Source of the DNA: Elysia crispata
Lineage: Eukaryota > Mollusca > Gastropoda > Plakobranchidae
Assembly: GCA_033675545.1 (NCBI GenBank)
Contig: JAWDGP010003778.1
Location: 521,481 to 585,480 of the forward strand
DNA: 64,000 nucleotides
Reading direction: 5' to 3'
Under the pieces are notes generated by a model that saw nothing but the letters and a program-made list of their open reading frames with translations, was not told where the DNA came from and made no database searches. Below are positions 63,140 through 64,000 of this stretch, piece after piece (the stretch's first letter is position 1; every line of letters starts with the position of its first letter). A program made the position numbers and the translations under genes.

Positions 63140-64000
63140 CAAGGCAATTTGGCAGAGTGCAGCGTGGTGAGATAATCACACAACTAATGCAGTCAGAGTA
63201 GATGGAAAAGACCTGTGAGTAGTCAAAAACATGTACTAGGAACAGACAGTAGCAGTGCAAGTTAATGGGGAAATCAGCTCATTTAAGAACTAAAGCGTGG
63301 TGTCCGATAAGGATGTGTGCTTTCCCCAGACGTTTTCTCTCTCTTCAGTGAAATTATGATAAACCTAGAAGGATACCCAGTAATCAAACTAAAAGTAGGA
63401 GGGCACAACGTAATAACCAGAGATACACTGATGGCACGGTATTTATTGCAGAAAGTAGAGAGACATGCCACAATTATCAGACATCGTTGAAGAAGAAAGC
63501 AATAAGAAAAGATTGGAATTGAATAGCTAAAAGACAGGTGCAATGGTCGTCAGTCGAAACAATGAGTGGCCACAGAACAACATCTTTATCAGCGGGAATT
63601 AACTCAAGCAAAGGGATCAATTCGATTACCTGCTCACTTTAATATGAAGGGATGGACTAACACTAAAATTGCATCAAAAATAGTTCATGCAAAAATTTTC
63701 AGAGAATGAAATAAATACTAACAAATAAAGACATCTCTATTCACACAAGTGTAAGAGCCCTTAAGGATTAAGTGCTATATTGAACCAATTCTGATGTATG
63801 GATGCGACGCCTGGACAATTTCAAAACAGGTACAATGGAAACTGTAGACAAAAGAAATGTGGTTCCTTCGGAGAATGCTATGAATCTCATGGACTGCAAA
63901 GAAATAAATCGAAACAGTGTTACTAGAAGGCGACACGACAAGATCACTTATAAAATAGAATACATAAACGCCAAGCACCCTTTTGTGGCCATGTGATGGA
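63140..64000 (+). mobile_element. Decayed LINE reverse transcriptase, running off the right edge
   Basis: Broken plus-strand frames preserve an orderly LINE ORF2: GEIITQLMQ (about 63160), RGVRxGCVLSPDVFSLFSEI (about 63298, x is a stop), INLEGYPVIKLKVGGHNV (about 63360), then YxEPILMYGCDAWTISKQVQ-like sequence (about 63775-63830) and MWFLRRML (about 63860). The catalytic YADD is replaced by a frame-shifted stretch and stops are frequent, so the copy is inactive. It may belong to the same broad family as the 3.3 kb fragment. Confidence 0.75.

Overview
The window looks like AT-rich nuclear DNA from an invertebrate animal, probably a mollusc or other lophotrochozoan. The evidence is split genes with GT-AG introns (and one GC-AG intron), orthologues of animal genes, very long (GA)n, (TAC)n and (TAG)n microsatellites, decayed LINE and hAT elements, and several MITE families. 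The taxon is an inference; no marker gene fixes it. Open reading frames longer than about 60 codons are mostly microsatellite or chance frames, so genes were rebuilt exon by exon from conserved protein motifs, splice sites and matching codon phase.

Four protein genes are supported, in alternating orientation. (1) Positions 386-12136, minus: AGBL5 (CCP5), a tubulin deglutamylase of the M14 zinc carboxypeptidases. Eleven phase-consistent coding exons give 941 codons; the C-terminal end lies beyond the left edge. (2) Positions 18915-30945, plus: a six-exon gene for about 263 residues with a PUB-like region resembling the N-terminus of HOIP/RNF31; its identity is tentative. (3) Positions 34827-47087, minus: an EB1-family gene (MAPRE1-like), complete from start codon to the EEY tail. 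It carries two alternative copies of one exon, of identical length and phase, that cannot be used together without a frameshift. (4) Positions 53609-61021, plus: PSMB2, the 20S proteasome beta subunit, complete in six exons, 202 residues.

Between and inside these genes are repeats: LINE fragments at 3.3-4.5, 26.1-26.7 and 63.1-64.0 kb; a decayed hAT transposase at 29.0-30.1 kb beside two minisatellites; three copies of a Tigger/pogo-like MITE (36.8, 47.2 and 54.8 kb) and a related larger element (10.3-11.2 kb); two copies of a 0.2 kb MITE (16.5 and 52.5 kb); and a compact MITE with 50-base terminal repeats at 19.5 kb. The stretches 12.7-16.5, 30.9-34.8, 47.6-53.6 and 61.2-63.1 kb hold no gene that I can support.

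Two of the four genes act on microtubules: AGBL5 removes glutamates from tubulin tails and EB1 tracks growing plus ends. The most interesting observations are the frame-enforced alternative exons in EB1, the very long His-rich insertion between the zinc ligands of AGBL5, and the PUB-like gene, one exon of which sits between oppositely oriented triplet repeats. I found no CRISPR array, operon or other prokaryotic feature, and no tRNA or rRNA gene.
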